IMG/VR virus record: IMGVR_UViG_3300009703_004107
Coordinates: 1-27,567 of that record
From: a virus
Direction: 5' to 3' (one strand)
Length of the DNA stretch: 27,567 bases
The translations under genes were made by a program, and so were the position numbers. Position 1 is the stretch's first letter. Each line of letters starts with the position of its first letter. Below, one piece after another: positions 15,481-22,420 of this stretch. The notes under the pieces were generated by a model. That model made no database searches and was not told the DNA's origin. It saw only the letters and a list, made by a program, of their open reading frames with translations.

Positions 15481-15575
15481 CTCACCCGGGTGACAGGCGC
15501 CATCGTAGCGCGTCGCCTTGCGGCTCGTCGCGACCTCCCTGGGCTCGGGCTACGAGTGGAACACGGAGGCCATCC

Positions 15576-16337
15576 ATGACCCAGCCCGCCCAGGCGCTTG
15601 TGCCTGACACCCCGCCCGCTTTCAGCCCGGCCATCCAGCCGACCACCCGGTACCTCGGGTTCGTCCTCGACCGAGCCACACCCGGTTGGGGCGCGGCCTC
15701 GATCATGCTCCAGGACGACGACTTCGACGATCTCCTGGCAGCGATCCCGATGGACTGCGCGGCGTGGCACATCGTCGACCGCGCAGCGGGCCGGATCATG
15801 GCCGGCTCGGACCCGAACACCGACAAGCTCCACAAGCCCTTCCCGAGGCTGGCCCGCAACCACCTCGGCGACGTCATCGAGACCCACGACCGCGACGCCT
15901 CCGAGGCTGCCCGGCTGGGCGCCGGCCCCGACTGGACCCACCGCTACTGGACCTTCGTGGCCCGGAAGGGGGTGTGGGGAGCCTGGACCGCATCCGGCAC
16001 CTCCGAGGACGTCTTGACCGCCATCCGGGCCGGGCGGGCGTCAGGGGCCGACTGGCACGTCCTGGACACCGAGACCTCCACCGTTGGCGCCACCCACGAG
16101 GGCCCCGGGATCCGGCACGTCATCCCGTCGATCGTCCAGGTCCTCGCCTACGAACAGGAGGTGGCGGCATGGCGCATCGCCCGCATCGCCGAGACCGGTG
16201 GGCCTGTGATCACCGAGGACGACGCGCTCACCCTGGAGTGGGCCCAGTCTGGCACGCTGCCGGAGGGGTGGCAGGACCTCCCGACCGACGAACTCCGCGC
16301 CCTGGTCGAGAAGCACGAGGCAGCCGCTCAGTCCTGA
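15576..16337 (+). CDS. Hypothetical protein, 253 aa, opposite strand to the virion operon
   Basis: A clear GGAGG precedes the ATG, and residue usage looks like real coding sequence. The protein has a Pro-rich N-terminus, then alpha/beta segments (TRYLGFVLDRATPGWG; MDCAAWHIVDRAAGRIM; THRYWTFVARKGVWGAW) and an acidic helical end. No domain is recognised. It stands alone on the plus strand between divergent portal (15480) and convergent 16328-17287, with the 3' ends of the latter pair overlapping by 10 bases. A lone reversed gene in a late operon often marks a separately expressed accessory gene (moron). Confidence 0.75.
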   Translation: MTQPAQALVPDTPPAFSPAIQPTTRYLGFVLDRATPGWGAASIMLQDDDFDDLLAAIPMDCAAWHIVDRAAGRIMAGSDPNTDKLHKPFPRLARNHLGDVIETHDRDASEAARLGAGPDWTHRYWTFVARKGVWGAWTASGTSEDVLTAIRAGRASGADWHVLDTETSTVGATHEGPGIRHVIPSIVQVLAYEQEVAAWRIARIAETGGPVITEDDALTLEWAQSGTLPEGWQDLPTDELRALVEKHEAAAQS

Positions 16338-17287
16338 GGGACCCCGGGGCAGCCAGCCTTGACCCATGCCCAGACCGCGACGTCCAGAGGGCTAAGGTCG
16401 TCGGCGGGATCGATGTTGTAGACCGTGTTGAGGGCGGTCTCACGCTCCGGGCCGTCAGTCCCCAGCTCCCGCAGGACCCGGAGCATCGCCCTGGTCGTCG
16501 GGTGATGCTCGGGCCCCGTCGGTGGGCTCACAGAACCAGCACCGGGCAGGATCCCCACCCGGACGTGGTCGGGGTACCGGATCGCGTAGACCTCCTCGTA
16601 GTGGAGAGCCCAGTCGGAGCCCGGGAACCAGCGCGGGTCCAGCGGCTTGGGGTCGGTCAGGCCGCGGTCCGCGGCCCAGAGGACGAAGTCCCCAGCGGGC
16701 AACACCCGGAAACCTGACCGCTGGCGGGCCAGGGCTGCCTCCAGGGGCTCCGGAGGCCCTCCGGGGGACCCCGGGGCCGGGGAGAGGGCGTCGACGGCCC
16801 TGGCCGCCAGTGCGGCGGCATCCTGAGCCAGTGCCCAGAGGTCTGGATCGATGGGCGGCAGGTCCGCGTCAGGCGATGCGGCGGCCAGCGTCGAGGACGA
16901 CGGGGCCCCAGCTCCGGCCAGGGTCTGGATCGCCACGTCCAGGGACAACTGGTAGGCATGGTCCACCTTGCAGCCGACCCGGACCTGGACCCGGCCGGCC
17001 CGGACATCGCTCGCCGGGGTCGGGTCTGGGTCGAACCCCAGGGACAGGCCCGTCGCCAGGATGATCGCGAACCGGTCAGCGCCGTCCCAGAAGCCCACTG
17101 ACCACTGGCCGGGAGGGGGTGTCAGCATGGTCGGGCCCTTCTGGGTCGGGGCAACGCCGGCCGGCGTTCCGGACAGCCGGATCCCGGTTCCCGGCTCCCG
17201 GGGTTCGAAGTGGCTTGCATCCGGGGCCAGCCCGGTTCCGGACAAGATCCTGGACATGGCGCCGGCCAGCTTCGTGTCATCGCTCAT
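16328..17287 (-). CDS. Hypothetical protein, 319 aa
   Basis: Coupled to the upstream gene by an ATGA overlap. The product has a Gly/Pro-rich N-terminal third, a helical middle (WALAQDAAALAARAVDAL) flanked by Pro-rich linkers, and a C-terminal part (WALHYEEVYAIRYPDHVRVGILPG, in two pieces) that ends in a helical segment with conserved-looking Trp residues (LDVAVWAWVKAGCPG). No family is recognised. It lies between the SprT-like gene block and the portal. Confidence 0.7.
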   Translation of the reverse strand: MSDDTKLAGAMSRILSGTGLAPDASHFEPREPGTGIRLSGTPAGVAPTQKGPTMLTPPPGQWSVGFWDGADRFAIILATGLSLGFDPDPTPASDVRAGRVQVRVGCKVDHAYQLSLDVAIQTLAGAGAPSSSTLAAASPDADLPPIDPDLWALAQDAAALAARAVDALSPAPGSPGGPPEPLEAALARQRSGFRVLPAGDFVLWAADRGLTDPKPLDPRWFPGSDWALHYEEVYAIRYPDHVRVGILPGAGSVSPPTGPEHHPTTRAMLRVLRELGTDGPERETALNTVYNIDPADDLSPLDVAVWAWVKAGCPGVPQD

Positions 17288-17577
17288 AGGTCAGCCCGCA
17301 GGAAGCAGGGCAACCTGCAAGCTGGGACCGCAGCCCGGATCTCGGCCTGGGAGCCCCGCAGAAAGACGCCACTGACGTACCTGAGGGAGACCTCGTGGTC
17401 TACGGGGGCCACGTCCGGGTCGAGGTGCTCGCCGACGGACGCGCCGCCCAGGACGGCGGCACCCTCCAGGTCCTCCCGGACCCTGTCGATCCGCCCCGCA
17501 AGGGCGTCGTGGCCGCCAAGGGACAGGGCGTCCTGGGCGTCGCTGAGCAGGTCGCGCAGCTCGGAAAGGGTGGTCAT
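17284..17577 (-). CDS. Hypothetical helical protein, 97 aa
   Basis: GGAGGA precedes the ATG. The first ~45 residues form a predicted amphipathic helical region (LSELRDLLSDAQDALSL; LAGRIDRVREDLEGA). The second half is beta-like and carries two cysteines (VPACRLPC). No domain is recognised. The stop overlaps the next start (ATGA). Confidence 0.65.
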   Translation of the reverse strand: MTTLSELRDLLSDAQDALSLGGHDALAGRIDRVREDLEGAAVLGGASVGEHLDPDVAPVDHEVSLRYVSGVFLRGSQAEIRAAVPACRLPCFLRADL

Positions 17578-17607
17578 CTCGTCCTCCTGGTCAAGTAGCT
17601 GGGTGGG

Positions 17608-18567
17608 TCATCGGTCGCGACCAGCTGCCCGGCGCGTGCCGGTGTTCCGCCAGTCCCGGTAGTGGATGACCGACTGCTTCGGTGCCGTCGTCGGGCCCCG
17701 CACCTTGCGGCTCGCGTACTCGACCTCCGGCTGACCGTGGGCGACCCGCAGCTGGGCCATCATGTACCAGTCCTTGGGGTACCCGCCGCGGACCTTCCAG
17801 ACGCCGCTGATGTCGACCCCTGGGAATGCCTCCTGAACCGCGGCGACACAGACCTTGTAGAACGCCCGGCCGTGCATGTTCCGGCGGCCCCGGGCGGAGT
17901 AGGTGGTGGTCTTGGGCACCTGATGGGACAGCTCGTGGATCAGGAGTTGGGCCAGGGTCCACTGGTCGATGTCAACCGGGATCCGCATCAGGATCCTCCG
18001 GTCCATCGACCGCGACCACCCTGAGCACTTCGCTCCGGCAGGCTTGACCTTGACCTCCAGGGTGGGGGCGCCCCCATTCCGGAAGCAGGCCTTCCGGAGG
18101 GTTGGAAGCTGGGCCAGCCGCCAGAACAGGCCGTCGACGTCGATCCCGTTGACCACCCGGCGCTCGGAGACCGGGACCGGACAGGGGACCGTCTCCTGGG
18201 CATCGGTGGCGGCCTGCTGTGCCGGCGGGGAATCGGGAACGACCCGGACCCGGGAGGGGCAGCCGTCGCAGTCCTCGGCGGCGTGCATGGCGGCCAGGGC
18301 GCGGGCCCTGGTCGGGTATCCGGTGACCCGGCCGTGGGTCTCACAGGCGTTGACCCAGGCATCGTTCTCGGTCCCCAGGAACCGGGAATCACAGACCCGG
18401 TAGACCCCGAACAGGCACCCGGTCTCGGCCCGGCGGTACTGGACGGCCCCAGGGGTCCCGTCGATCAGGGCTCGACGCGCGGCCCGGTTCAGGTACCTGC
18501 CGGGGTCCAGGGAGCCGGTGACCGGCGTGGGGTAGGCGTCCAGGACGGGGTAGGGGGCGCGGGCCAT
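17608..18567 (-). CDS. SprT-like zinc metalloprotease
   Basis: The C-terminal half carries the SprT-type metal site: HELSH (His211, Glu212, His215) and a third histidine in MHGRAF (His232), the HExxH...HGxxF arrangement of the family. SprT/Spartan relatives cleave DNA-bound proteins in cells; the role in a phage is unknown. The N-terminal part contains a cysteine module (NACETHG ... AEDCDGC, about 74-103) that may bind zinc. The ATG at 18567 is 1 nt after the preceding stop; a longer ORF upstream overlaps the 80-aa gene and is discarded. Confidence 0.8.
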   Translation of the reverse strand: MARAPYPVLDAYPTPVTGSLDPGRYLNRAARRALIDGTPGAVQYRRAETGCLFGVYRVCDSRFLGTENDAWVNACETHGRVTGYPTRARALAAMHAAEDCDGCPSRVRVVPDSPPAQQAATDAQETVPCPVPVSERRVVNGIDVDGLFWRLAQLPTLRKACFRNGGAPTLEVKVKPAGAKCSGWSRSMDRRILMRIPVDIDQWTLAQLLIHELSHQVPKTTTYSARGRRNMHGRAFYKVCVAAVQEAFPGVDISGVWKVRGGYPKDWYMMAQLRVAHGQPEVEYASRKVRGPTTAPKQSVIHYRDWRNTGTRRAAGRDR

Positions 18568-18568
18568 A

Positions 18569-18811
18569 TCAGGCTCCCATCCACTGGCCGGTCTGGTCGT
18601 ACAGCTCCTGGATCTCGGGGGTCCAGCCATCGTCCCGGGAGGTGGCGACCCGCAGGCCCCGGGCCCGGGCTTCCACCAGGGTCGCGGGGAGCAGCTGGCC
18701 CTGGATGACCCAGGCGCGGCCGGCGGCATCCCAGCGGGCGCCCTTGCTCTTGAGCCACTGACGGTTGGGATAGGTGCGGCCGGTGAACGTGTAGGTGGTG
18801 CTGTAGGTCAT
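18569..18811 (-). CDS. Small protein with K-GARWD...W motif (DUF5710-like)
   Basis: 80 residues. The N-terminal part TFTGRTYPNRQWLKSKGARWD followed by RAWVI has the pattern of small phage and plasmid domains (DUF5710-like) in which a Lys-x-x-Gly-Ala-x-Trp-Asp turn precedes a tryptophan strand; their function is unclear. The C-terminal end is helical. GGAG precedes the ATG. It is the second gene after the leftward core of cassette 2. Confidence 0.6.
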   Translation of the reverse strand: MTYSTTYTFTGRTYPNRQWLKSKGARWDAAGRAWVIQGQLLPATLVEARARGLRVATSRDDGWTPEIQELYDQTGQWMGA

Positions 18812-18876
18812 CTCGGGCTCCGGTGTCCCGGCATCTCGCCGGGGTTGGATGGGGTGGGGTGGAGTGCCGATCGCGC

Positions 18877-19053
18877 CTAGGACCGGACGCCGCTGTAGGC
18901 CTGGGCGTAGACCTCGCACCAACGCATGTTGTCGCCGCGGGTCCTGTCGTTCTCCAGGCGCTCCTTGCGGGCCTGCTTCGCCTCGGCGTTCAGCCTGTGG
19001 AGCTTGGCGATGTTGGCGTCGTAGGCGGCCTGCTCGGTAGCGGTGCGGGTCAT
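18877..19053 (-). CDS. Small helical protein, 58 aa, first gene after cassette 2
   Basis: A GGAGAG site is 3 nt from the ATG. Residues 8-40 are a charged helix rich in Ala, Lys, Glu and Arg (AAYDANIAKLHRLNAEAKQ; ARKERLENDRTRG). The end has one Cys and two Tyr. No family is recognised. The promoter-like core at 19096-19081 would start transcription near 19070, placing the ribosome binding site at a natural distance. An upstream-extended start within the core itself is rejected. Confidence 0.65.
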   Translation of the reverse strand: MTRTATEQAAYDANIAKLHRLNAEAKQARKERLENDRTRGDNMRWCEVYAQAYSGVRS

Positions 19054-19080
19054 GTTCTCTCCGGGGTTGCTGGACATAGA

Positions 19081-19096
19081 TGCACGACTCGTGCCA
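19081..19096 (-). promoter_or_regulatory. Promoter-like core, cassette 2, leftward
   Basis: Minus strand TGGCACGAGTCGTGCA, preceded by T and, 7 bp further up, by GTCGAG (19109-19104). Drives the 18877-19053 gene and probably the 80-aa and SprT-like genes beyond. Confidence 0.65.
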
Positions 19097-19201
19097 ATAT
19101 TGGCTCGACGGGTGCAGCCCCGCCCACTGCAACGACTCGCGCACTGCCCCATCCCGAACAGCCGACGTACCCCCCGCCAGCATGCGCACTTTCAGCCCCA
19201 A

Positions 19202-19223
19202 ACCATGACACTCATGTCGCGGT
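19202..19223 (+). promoter_or_regulatory. 22-bp operator, cassette 2 proximal
   Basis: Left arm ACCATGACA, centre CTCA, right arm TGTCGCGGT. Ends 5 bp before the rightward core. Confidence 0.85.
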
Positions 19224-19228
19224 TTGTA

Positions 19229-19244
19229 TGGCACGCATGTTGCT
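19229..19244 (+). promoter_or_regulatory. Promoter-like core, cassette 2, rightward
   Basis: TGGCACGCATGTTGCT matches the sigma-54 consensus TGGCACG-N4-TTGCW exactly in the specified bases. GTCGCG, part of the operator, is 7 bp upstream. Predicted start near 19255. Nothing codes on the plus strand ahead, so the RNA would run antisense to the 19671-19321 gene. Confidence 0.6.
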
Positions 19245-19291
19245 CGCCGACGCGCTTGCGCCCACTGTCTACAATGACTACGACGACGAAA

Positions 19292-19313
19292 ACCAAGACA
19301 CTCATGTCATGGT
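19292..19313 (+). promoter_or_regulatory. 22-bp operator, cassette 2 middle
   Basis: Left arm ACCAAGACA, centre CTCA, right arm TGTCATGGT. Lies just beyond the stop of the 19321 gene. Confidence 0.8.
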
Positions 19314-19320
19314 TCAATGG

Positions 19321-19671
19321 CTATCTGGACGACACCGCGTCGTAGAACCGCGCCCAGGGCGTTCTGGTGTACCAGTCCGAGACCGCGACACTCACGTCAT
19401 GGTCCTGGATCGCCCATGCCAGAAGCTGGCCCACGGCGTCCTCGATGTCCTCGACGTAGGCAGTCTCCAGGGACCGGCACCGAGAGGTCGACGCTGCCAC
19501 GACCTTCTCGCCGTCAGCGTTGCCGTCGCCCAACCCCATCAGGTCGACCGTGCCAAGCTCCAGGACCTCCTCCCCCGGGACCAGGAGGTAGAGGATCCAC
19601 ATCTGGTCCATGCAAGGCTCCCAGGCCAGCCGGAACGGTGGCTCCCGGTCCGGGACCACGCGCAGGTTCAC
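19321..19671 (-). CDS. Hypothetical protein, 116 aa
   Basis: The GTG start overlaps the upstream stop by four bases. The product begins with a beta-like segment (MNLRVVPDREPPFRLAWEP), continues with hydrophobic MDQMWILYLLVPGEEVLELG and ends in a helical and Trp-containing tail. The third operator of cassette 2 lies inside its coding sequence (around codons 90-97), so that site must be compatible with protein coding. No family is recognised. Confidence 0.65.
   Translation of the reverse strand: MNLRVVPDREPPFRLAWEPCMDQMWILYLLVPGEEVLELGTVDLMGLGDGNADGEKVVAASTSRCRSLETAYVEDIEDAVGQLLAWAIQDHDVSVAVSDWYTRTPWARFYDAVSSR
19382..19403 (+). promoter_or_regulatory. 22-bp operator, cassette 2 distal, inside a gene
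   Basis: Left arm ACCGCGACA, centre CTCA, right arm CGTCATGGT. It is kept at the 90-bp spacing despite falling inside the 19321-19671 gene. Confidence 0.75.
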
Positions 19672-20129
19672 CCCTTCCTCCGGAGCCGTCTGGCGCGGGC
19701 TCGTCGCTGGTGCCTATTCAGCGCCTTCACACCATGGTCTGGGACCAGATCGCGAGCCATCTTCACGACCTCCTCTCGCATCGCGTCCTCGTCGAACACC
19801 GGCGCGATCACCCGCGATGCATCCAAGGTCGGGCTGGGCTGAAGGCCGGGGGTGATCCCTACACCCTGAGCCTTCCGGACTCCGTCCGCCGCCAGCCGCA
19901 CCGCGGCCTGGGTGATCAACTTCCCGTCCGAGGGCAGGCCGGCCTTGGCCAGCACGGCGGTCATCTCCTCGTCGTGGATCTCCGCACTGTACCCGGGGCC
20001 CCCGGGCCTCATCCCAAGCTCGGCAGCGCTGGCGACCACGCGGTCAACGCCGGTGGCGTCCCGGAGGATGACCACCCCAGACGGCACCCTGGGGTCCCGC
20101 TTGACCGGGAAGGTGAGGTCCAGGCTCAC
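19668..20129 (-). CDS. Hypothetical protein, 153 aa
   Basis: The GTG at 20129 overlaps the upstream stop (GTGA). The N-terminus is beta-like (MSLDLTFPVKRDPRVPSGVVILRD, in parts). The middle is alpha/beta and acidic. The last 25 residues are strongly basic (ALNRHQRRARARRLRRKG), a likely nucleic-acid contact. The ORF could be opened further upstream but would overlap the neighbour. No family is recognised. Confidence 0.65.
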   Translation of the reverse strand: MSLDLTFPVKRDPRVPSGVVILRDATGVDRVVASAAELGMRPGGPGYSAEIHDEEMTAVLAKAGLPSDGKLITQAAVRLAADGVRKAQGVGITPGLQPSPTLDASRVIAPVFDEDAMREEVVKMARDLVPDHGVKALNRHQRRARARRLRRKG

Positions 20130-20431
20130 GGCAGCAAAACCCAGAGGCCCAGGCCACGAGCGCGGCCCCAAGCGCGCCGCCACCAAGGCATCCGGGCCCA
20201 TGCCCGTTCAGCCCAACCCCAGCGCCACTCTTCCCGGACTCGGAGGAGTCGCTCCGTGGCCGTGAAGCTGTTGAGGTTGAGTGCCCGCTCAGCCTCCTCC
20301 ATCGTCAGCCCTGTCTGGTCCGGGAGGGTCTTCCACCCATCCCGGAGGCGTTCACCCCAGGGGCTCAGGCCCGGCCCGGTCTCGTCAGGGGCGAGCACCG
20401 GGTACAGGGTCTGGCGGATCTCGCGGCTCAC
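20126..20431 (-). CDS. Hypothetical Trp/Arg-rich protein, 101 aa
   Basis: Held between two GTGA overlaps. The last third is unusually rich in Trp and Arg (EEWRWGWAERAWARMPWWRR) and ends in a short hydrophobic stretch (GLGLWVLLP), so a membrane-surface or membrane-inserted role is conceivable. The N-terminal part appears helical with a possible HTH-like segment (TGLTMEEAERALNLNSFTA). Neither assignment is secure. Confidence 0.6.
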   Translation of the reverse strand: MSREIRQTLYPVLAPDETGPGLSPWGERLRDGWKTLPDQTGLTMEEAERALNLNSFTATERLLRVREEWRWGWAERAWARMPWWRRAWGRARGLGLWVLLP

Positions 20432-20778
20432 CCGGCGATCCCGTCGCCTGCGTTGGCGCCCAGCTTGACCCCAACCACTTCGGGCTCGGGCGGGAGCGGG
20501 GACGCCAGGGACAGGGTCTCGTAGCGGTGGTCACCATCCTGCCACAGCCGCACCTGGATCGTCGCACGGTGGATGATGACCCTCCCGGTCGGGGACCGTT
20601 CAGCGACGGCCAGGAGGCGCACCAGGGCTTCCCTGTCGATGATCCAGCGGACGTCCCGGACATGGCCCTCCGGGGGGATGGCCGTCTCCCGAATGAGCGT
20701 CGGAGCCCCGGCCCGCTGAAGGGGGCGGAAGGTCTCCCGGATCAGGTCCGGGTCGAAGATGGGTCCGTGGTCGCTCAT
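20428..20778 (-). CDS. Hypothetical protein, 116 aa
   Basis: ATG start in an ATGA overlap with the upstream gene and a GTGA overlap with the downstream one. The centre alternates charged and hydrophobic residues (VRWIIDREALVRLLAVAE; GRVIIHRATIQVRLWQDGDHRYETL), which suggests a small alpha/beta fold. No family is recognised. It is part of a run of six short genes between cassette 3 and cassette 2. Confidence 0.65.
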   Translation of the reverse strand: MSDHGPIFDPDLIRETFRPLQRAGAPTLIRETAIPPEGHVRDVRWIIDREALVRLLAVAERSPTGRVIIHRATIQVRLWQDGDHRYETLSLASPLPPEPEVVGVKLGANAGDGIAG

Positions 20779-21041
20779 GTCGGTGGAGCCTCGTGGTCTG
20801 CGGCGGCATCCGCACCAGCCTGGAGGGCTTCAGCAACCTGTCGCTCAAAGTCGATCCGCTCGACAAGCGGCGCCTCAAACGGCCGGACGCGGCCCTGGGC
20901 CGTGGACTGCTCGGCGTGGGCCTCGCACCGGTCCCCGGTTGGGGTCGTGCAGACCGCCCTGGCTCCGCAGTCCACTGGCTGCTCCTCGTCCCAGACGATC
21001 GCGGTGCAGGTCGGATGCCTCGGGGTACCGTTGTGCGCCAT
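20775..21041 (-). CDS. Small Cys/His protein, 88 aa
   Basis: Cysteines at TCTAIV, VDCGA, AVCTT and RCEAHA give a C...C...C...CxxH-type arrangement compatible with one zinc-binding site in the first 45 residues, followed by an amphipathic helix (DFERQVAEALQAGADAAAD). The ATG at 21041 has a weak GGTGG upstream. The 75 bases before it, up to 21117, hold no gene and no clear promoter. Confidence 0.6.
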   Translation of the reverse strand: MAHNGTPRHPTCTAIVWDEEQPVDCGARAVCTTPTGDRCEAHAEQSTAQGRVRPFEAPLVERIDFERQVAEALQAGADAAADHEAPPT

Positions 21042-21116
21042 CGGACCACCGTAGCCTGGGCGGACACCGGCCGCGACGAGGACCCTCCAGGGCGCCCGGG
21101 ACCGGAGGGGCGGGCC

Positions 21117-21425
21117 CTACGTCCCGGTGTCGCCCTCGACAGCCTCACAGGCCACCATGCGGGTCAAGAGGACCGCCCGGACCTGGGCCCGGTTGCCTTC
21201 CCAGGCCTTGGGGCAGCGCCCGTACAGGGCCCGGATCGCCCGGAGCTGGAACGCCAGGGACAACTCGCGCAGGTCCCCCCTGCGGAGGTCATCGCACTGG
21301 TCCGCGATGACCCGGAGGGCCTGCAGATCCTGGTAGTCGGTCCCCGGCCGGACCCGGAGGTAGCCCCCGGTCTTGGGGAGGTGGAGCAGGTCGGCCTCGG
21401 CCTTCCAGTCGGTTGCGGGATTCAT
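21117..21425 (-). CDS. Hypothetical helical protein, 102 aa
   Basis: ATGA overlap with the upstream stop. After a short N-terminus with YLRVRPG, the rest looks all-helical (DYQDLQALRVIADQCDDL; LRELSLAFQLRAIRALYG; NRAQVRAVLLTRMVA). No family is recognised. Confidence 0.65.
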   Translation of the reverse strand: MNPATDWKAEADLLHLPKTGGYLRVRPGTDYQDLQALRVIADQCDDLRRGDLRELSLAFQLRAIRALYGRCPKAWEGNRAQVRAVLLTRMVACEAVEGDTGT

Positions 21426-21658
21426 GCAGCACCTCGGACTGCCCAGGAGTGGGCGATGGTCAGGAGCCAGCCCGGCATCGGGATCGGGCTGGACAGGATG
21501 GACTCGGCAAGCAGGATCAGGCCGTCCTCGGATCGGGCCCCGGACTGCAGGGCCTCCAAGACCTGCTTGGAGGCCTGGATGGCGGCCGTCTCGTCACCGT
21601 CCTCCAGCGCCATCGCGGCCTCGATGCACAGGTCCTCAACCGTGGGGGTGGGGGTCAT
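21422..21658 (-). CDS. Hypothetical acidic helical protein, 78 aa
   Basis: GGAGGAG precedes the ATG at 21658, a strong site that fixes the start. The sequence is acidic and helical with TPR-like spacing of small and large residues (DLCIEAAMALEDGDETAAIQ; ASKQVLEALQSGA; GLILLAESILSS). A single TPR-like helical pair is possible, but the length is short. The stop overlaps the next start (ATGA). Confidence 0.65.
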   Translation of the reverse strand: MTPTPTVEDLCIEAAMALEDGDETAAIQASKQVLEALQSGARSEDGLILLAESILSSPIPMPGWLLTIAHSWAVRGAA

Positions 21659-21683
21659 CGTCTCCTCCGTGGGGGGTAGCATC

Positions 21684-22202
21684 TCAGGCCGCCTGGGCGA
21701 ACCGGTCGGCCCGATCAGCGGCGTAGGCGCGGGCCTCGTCGGCCGTCCAGCCCTCGCTCGCAGCGGCCTTGAGGAATGCCTGCTCGACGCCCCAGATAGT
21801 GACGTTGAGGAACTGGAGGGTGTTGTCCGGGCCGGTCCAGACGCCCCGGCTCCAGCCCGCGCTCTTGCGGGACCGGAGCAGGGCCAGGGCCCGCCCGGTC
21901 TCTTTGGCGCCGTAGTAGGGCAGGGCCATGAAGTAGGTGGCCCAGGTCTGGCGGTCCGCGGTCCGCTTCCCGCCGATCGCGGTGAAGTCCCACATCGACT
22001 CGGCGGCATCGACCAGGGTGTAGGCGTCGCCGTACTCCAGGCCGTTCAGCGGGTGGCTGGGGAGGCAGGCCCGGAGGCCCTTGCGCTCGATGAGGCGGGT
22101 CGCCACGTTGCGGCCGGCGGTGCGCTCGCCCTCGGTGGAGCCGCGCTCGACGCGGGCCCAAACTTTGGCGAACTTGCGGGCGGTGGCGTTGGTAGTCGTC
22201 AT
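21684..22202 (-). CDS. Hypothetical protein, 172 aa
   Basis: Second gene of the block behind cassette 3; starts 4 nt after the stop of the 61-aa gene. The protein has a basic N-terminal helix (ARKFAKVWARVERG), a middle with aromatic residues (YGDAYTLVDAAESMWDFTAIGG; TWATYFMALPYYGAKE, given in parts) and a C-terminal helix (GVEQAFLKAAASEGW; DEARAYAADRADRFAQ). No family is recognised. Confidence 0.7.
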   Translation of the reverse strand: MTTTNATARKFAKVWARVERGSTEGERTAGRNVATRLIERKGLRACLPSHPLNGLEYGDAYTLVDAAESMWDFTAIGGKRTADRQTWATYFMALPYYGAKETGRALALLRSRKSAGWSRGVWTGPDNTLQFLNVTIWGVEQAFLKAAASEGWTADEARAYAADRADRFAQAA

Positions 22203-22206
22203 CGGT

Positions 22207-22392
22207 TTAGGCCTCGTAGACGTAGACGGTGGCGCCATCGATCCGGGCGTAGACGCCCAGGCCGCGGACGTAACGGTAGAACGACCGCGCCTGAGCGGCG
22301 GTATCGAAACCGAACATGGTGGACTTGTCGGTCAGGTCGATCGTCGCGCCCTGGGCCGCGGTGATGATTGCGTTGTAGGTCTCGTCGGTCAT
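22207..22392 (-). CDS. Small protein, 61 aa, first gene after cassette 3, probably leaderless
   Basis: The ATG at 22392 lacks any ribosome binding site, and the predicted start of transcription from the core at 22420-22405 is about 22394, so the mRNA may begin essentially at the start codon. The product ends in a beta-alpha pattern (FDTAAQARSFYRYVRGLGVYAR, then DGATVYVYE) compatible with a small ferredoxin-like or RRM-like half. No family is recognised. An alternative ATG at 22425 lies inside the core and is rejected. Confidence 0.6.
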   Translation of the reverse strand: MTDETYNAIITAAQGATIDLTDKSTMFGFDTAAQARSFYRYVRGLGVYARIDGATVYVYEA

Positions 22393-22404
22393 GCTCGGCT
22401 TAGA

Positions 22405-22420
22405 TGCATGACCCGTGCCA
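22405..22420 (-). promoter_or_regulatory. Promoter-like core, cassette 3, leftward
   Basis: Minus strand TGGCACGGGTCATGCA, preceded by T and by GTCGCG 7 bp upstream (22433-22428). Drives the 61-aa and 172-aa genes and probably the run of small genes down to 19321. Confidence 0.65.

Larger units (their letters stand above)
19081..19403 (+). repeat. Divergent regulatory cassette, copy 2
   Basis: Occupies the 267-base gap 19054-19320 and runs into the 3' part of the gene ending at 19321. Elements in order: leftward core, about 105 bp of GC-rich spacer, operator, 5 bp, rightward core, operator, operator. The three operators start exactly 90 bp apart (19202, 19292, 19382). The spacer shares CAGTGGGCGGG with cassette 1 at the equivalent place. 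Confidence 0.85.

Noticed and set aside
11179-15579. A 1466-codon open frame on the plus strand across the protease, portal and capsid-side region
   Set aside because: It is the antisense shadow of the minus-strand protease and portal genes, whose motifs (LLPGHG, SIGGWF, portal and MuF signatures) are clear. Long antisense frames are expected when third positions are almost all G or C.
19081-19096. The near-palindrome GCACGACTCGTGC as a separate operator
   Set aside because: The symmetry is good only in copy 2 and degraded in the others, whereas the TGGCAC...TGC spacing is kept in all six, so the promoter-like reading explains more.
18823-19842. A 339-codon plus-strand frame that runs through cassette 2
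   Set aside because: It overlaps the 80-aa, 58-aa and 116-aa minus-strand genes and the operators, with composition typical of a shadow frame.
20793-22364. A 523-codon plus-strand frame opposite the small-gene block
   Set aside because: Low-complexity, Arg/Gly/Pro-rich translation, no ribosome binding site, and it covers five minus-strand genes that have coupled starts and good binding sites.
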